Source: Candidatus Kaiserbacteria bacterium
Lineage (GTDB): Bacteria; Patescibacteriota; Minisyncoccia; Phycocordibacterales; UBA2100
Assembly (NCBI GenBank): GCA_003545515.1
Contig: DPYD01000064.1
Location: 1-11,846 of the forward strand
Reading direction: 5' to 3'
Length of the DNA stretch: 11,846 nt
The notes beneath the pieces are model-generated. The model had not been told where the DNA came from. It made no database searches and saw nothing but the letters and a program-made list of their open reading frames with translations. Position numbers and translations under genes: made by a program. This document shows positions 10,464-11,846 of the stretch, piece by piece (within the stretch, counting starts at the first letter, position 1; every line of letters begins with the position of its first letter).

Positions 10464-11846
10464 ACCAAAGGTAGCTACTGAACCTTCCTCTTCAGCGATA
10501 AACGATCCAGCCGATGAAGCACGTATCGTTGAAGAAACCGTCATCCAACCTGCGGTGATTCCTGAGAGCTCATCAATCCCTACTGCCCCCTCTTCCTCAG
10601 AACACGAAGCTTCCCTGACGCCTGATAAAAATGTGGAGAAGACACCGCAGGCGGTATCTGCGCCCGTACCCGTAAAACTGTCCTCGACCCTTTCGACTCC
10701 AACCGTACCTATGCCACCAAGCCCAAAGCGTGGCGAGCCGGCATACGAAGCGCGAGAGAAACCCACCCTTCTCGATGCACATACTCCCCCACTCCCCGTA
10801 CGCAATACTGATCCTCCAAAGGATCAACTGAAGATATTGAAAAAGTCTTCTTCCTCCGATGAAAAGACGGACATTGAGAATATCCTTAAAGAGATAAAAC
10901 TTCCCGAACGTCATACTCTTTCGGGAGAAAGTAACATGCCGATAAAAGGGATATCATATGGCACTTCGCTTTTAGGAAAAAATCGAGGGGGTCGAGGACA
11001 GTCGGATTCCAATAGTTCCCCAAATATTGAACAGTCAACATCAATATCTTCAGTGGATTCCTCGACTGCATACGATAAACAGAATGCTGTTACCGAAGAC
11101 GAGGGCATGTCGAAGGTAAAAAAGGAAATTCCTGAGAACATCCCTTCGACGGTAATGCCTGTTAGAACCTTAAAAAATGATTTTCAGGATATAGTTCGTG
11201 ATAAAAAGATCTCACTGGTACGCGCAGCTGCTCTCGAGCAAGATAAAAGGCGTGGCAATCAACCATCGGCGTCTGACTCTACAACAAAACGAAAACGTCA
11301 CACATTTAATGTTGTGTTTGCATCAATACTTCTCGCGACCTTGGGCACCGCGGCATTTTTCGGGATTGCGCTGATCGTACGAGAGCGCAGTGGTACAGTA
11401 GAAGTACCTCCCAATACTTCGCTCCTCTTTTCAGAGTCCTCATTTCCTCTAGCTTTAAAAGACTTATCCTCATTTGACATAAAGAATCTATTCGGTCAAA
11501 TCCGCTCCGGAGGCGGCGCGACCCTCGGGTCCATTACGCGTGTTGTACCTATCGTATCAATACCTGTGAGTAGCGACTTTGCCGCAAATACCGTCGAAGA
11601 ACGACCGGCCACTCTTGAAGAGTTCCTGAACGTGCTTGGAGCACATGTTTCGCCCGACCTCATTCGGGCGCTAGACACTGAATTCTTTTTCGGTATCCAC
11701 ACAGTGGATGAGAATGCACCGTTTTTTGTCATACCCGTCGTCTCCTATGAACGCGCATTCGCCGATATGCTCGAATGGGAAAATACGATGAATGCCGATC
11801 TTGCCTCCGCATTCACTCCTGTACCAAACACCGTCATGGGTGGAGA
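10408..11846 (+). CDS. Large single-pass membrane protein of unknown function, 3'-truncated
   Basis: The frame starts inside the pnp 3' end and stays open to the window edge (479 complete codons). ATG 10408 is preceded at 5 bases by a GGGGGA ribosome binding site. ATG 10432 is an alternative, still overlapping pnp. Residues 1 to about 290 are Pro/Ser/Thr/Glu/Lys-rich low complexity, probably disordered. A K-R-K-R-H cluster (294-298) precedes one transmembrane helix (about 300-324), so by the positive-inside rule the N-terminal half is cytoplasmic. The visible outer part (325-479) has mixed hydrophobic and polar sequence like a folded domain, including F-F-x-G-I-H (around 431-436) and an A-F-A-D-M-L-E-W-E-N helix. 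I recognise no named family. It overlaps pnp by 56 bases and is probably co-transcribed with it. Likely a lineage-specific envelope protein (inference). Confidence 0.8.
   Translation, partial: MANDQTTGMGTANDAAEIKPKVATEPSSSAINDPADEARIVEETVIQPAVIPESSSIPTAPSSSEHEASLTPDKNVEKTPQAVSAPVPVKLSSTLSTPTVPMPPSPKRGEPAYEAREKPTLLDAHTPPLPVRNTDPPKDQLKILKKSSSSDEKTDIENILKEIKLPERHTLSGESNMPIKGISYGTSLLGKNRGGRGQSDSNSSPNIEQSTSISSVDSSTAYDKQNAVTEDEGMSKVKKEIPENIPSTVMPVRTLKNDFQDIVRDKKISLVRAAALEQDKRRGNQPSASDSTTKRKRHTFNVVFASILLATLGTAAFFGIALIVRERSGTVEVPPNTSLLFSESSFPLALKDLSSFDIKNLFGQIRSGGGATLGSITRVVPIVSIPVSSDFAANTVEERPATLEEFLNVLGAHVSPDLIRALDTEFFFGIHTVDENAPFFVIPVVSYERAFADMLEWENTMNADLASAFTPVPNTVMGG

Noticed and set aside
10368..11141. 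Several minus-strand frames under the last gene
   Set aside because: They are Ser/Gly/Val-rich shadows of the plus-strand low-complexity gene and have no ribosome binding sites or recognisable domains.

Overview
The window looks like a piece of the chromosome of a small-genome bacterium, most likely a member of the Patescibacteria / Candidate Phyla Radiation and probably near Parcubacteria. That placement is inference. It rests on the single Xer-type recombinase, tRNA genes without an encoded CCA, a solo GIY-YIG nuclease, several lineage-type membrane proteins of unknown function, mostly absent Shine-Dalgarno sequences, and TGA used as an ordinary stop, which excludes the UGA-glycine lineages Absconditabacteria and Gracilibacteria.

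Left part (1-2952, mostly plus strand). A membrane protein cut off at its 5' end is followed by tRNA-Gly(GCC). Next come a block of inverted repeats and a two-gene cassette (solo GIY-YIG nuclease plus a tiny winged-helix-like protein, overlapping by 11 bases). The cassette ends exactly at the 3' end of a convergent tRNA-Arg(UCG) on the minus strand. The CCA-adding enzyme follows, which is needed because neither tRNA gene encodes CCA.

Middle (2953-6302, minus strand). About 400 bases without a recognisable protein gene are rich in hairpins and contain a strong minus-strand terminator. They lie downstream of a genome-maintenance run transcribed leftward: rarA (AAA+ clamp-loader-like ATPase), xer (tyrosine recombinase) and xth (exonuclease III / AP endonuclease). 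The last two are 4 bases apart.

Right part (6482-11846, plus strand). A membrane-anchored FKBP prolyl isomerase is followed by an RNA/translation block: rpsO (ribosomal protein S15), a NYN/PIN-like putative ribonuclease, and pnp (polynucleotide phosphorylase). rpsO-pnp is a classical bacterial neighbourhood, here split by the NYN gene. pnp has two good tandem promoters and a 20-bp leader stem-loop, resembling in arrangement the autoregulated pnp leader of enterobacteria. A large gene overlapping the 3' end of pnp runs off the window. It encodes a long disordered cytoplasmic region, one transmembrane helix and an extracytoplasmic domain of unknown function.

A recurring pattern is that genes opening transcription units (cca, rpsO, rarA, NYN, perhaps FKBP and GIY-YIG) have a -10-like hexamer only 6-7 bases before ATG and no Shine-Dalgarno sequence, which suggests leaderless mRNAs. 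Operon-internal xth and the gene overlapping pnp do have purine-rich ribosome binding sites. No CRISPR array, insertion sequence or complete mobile element was seen.
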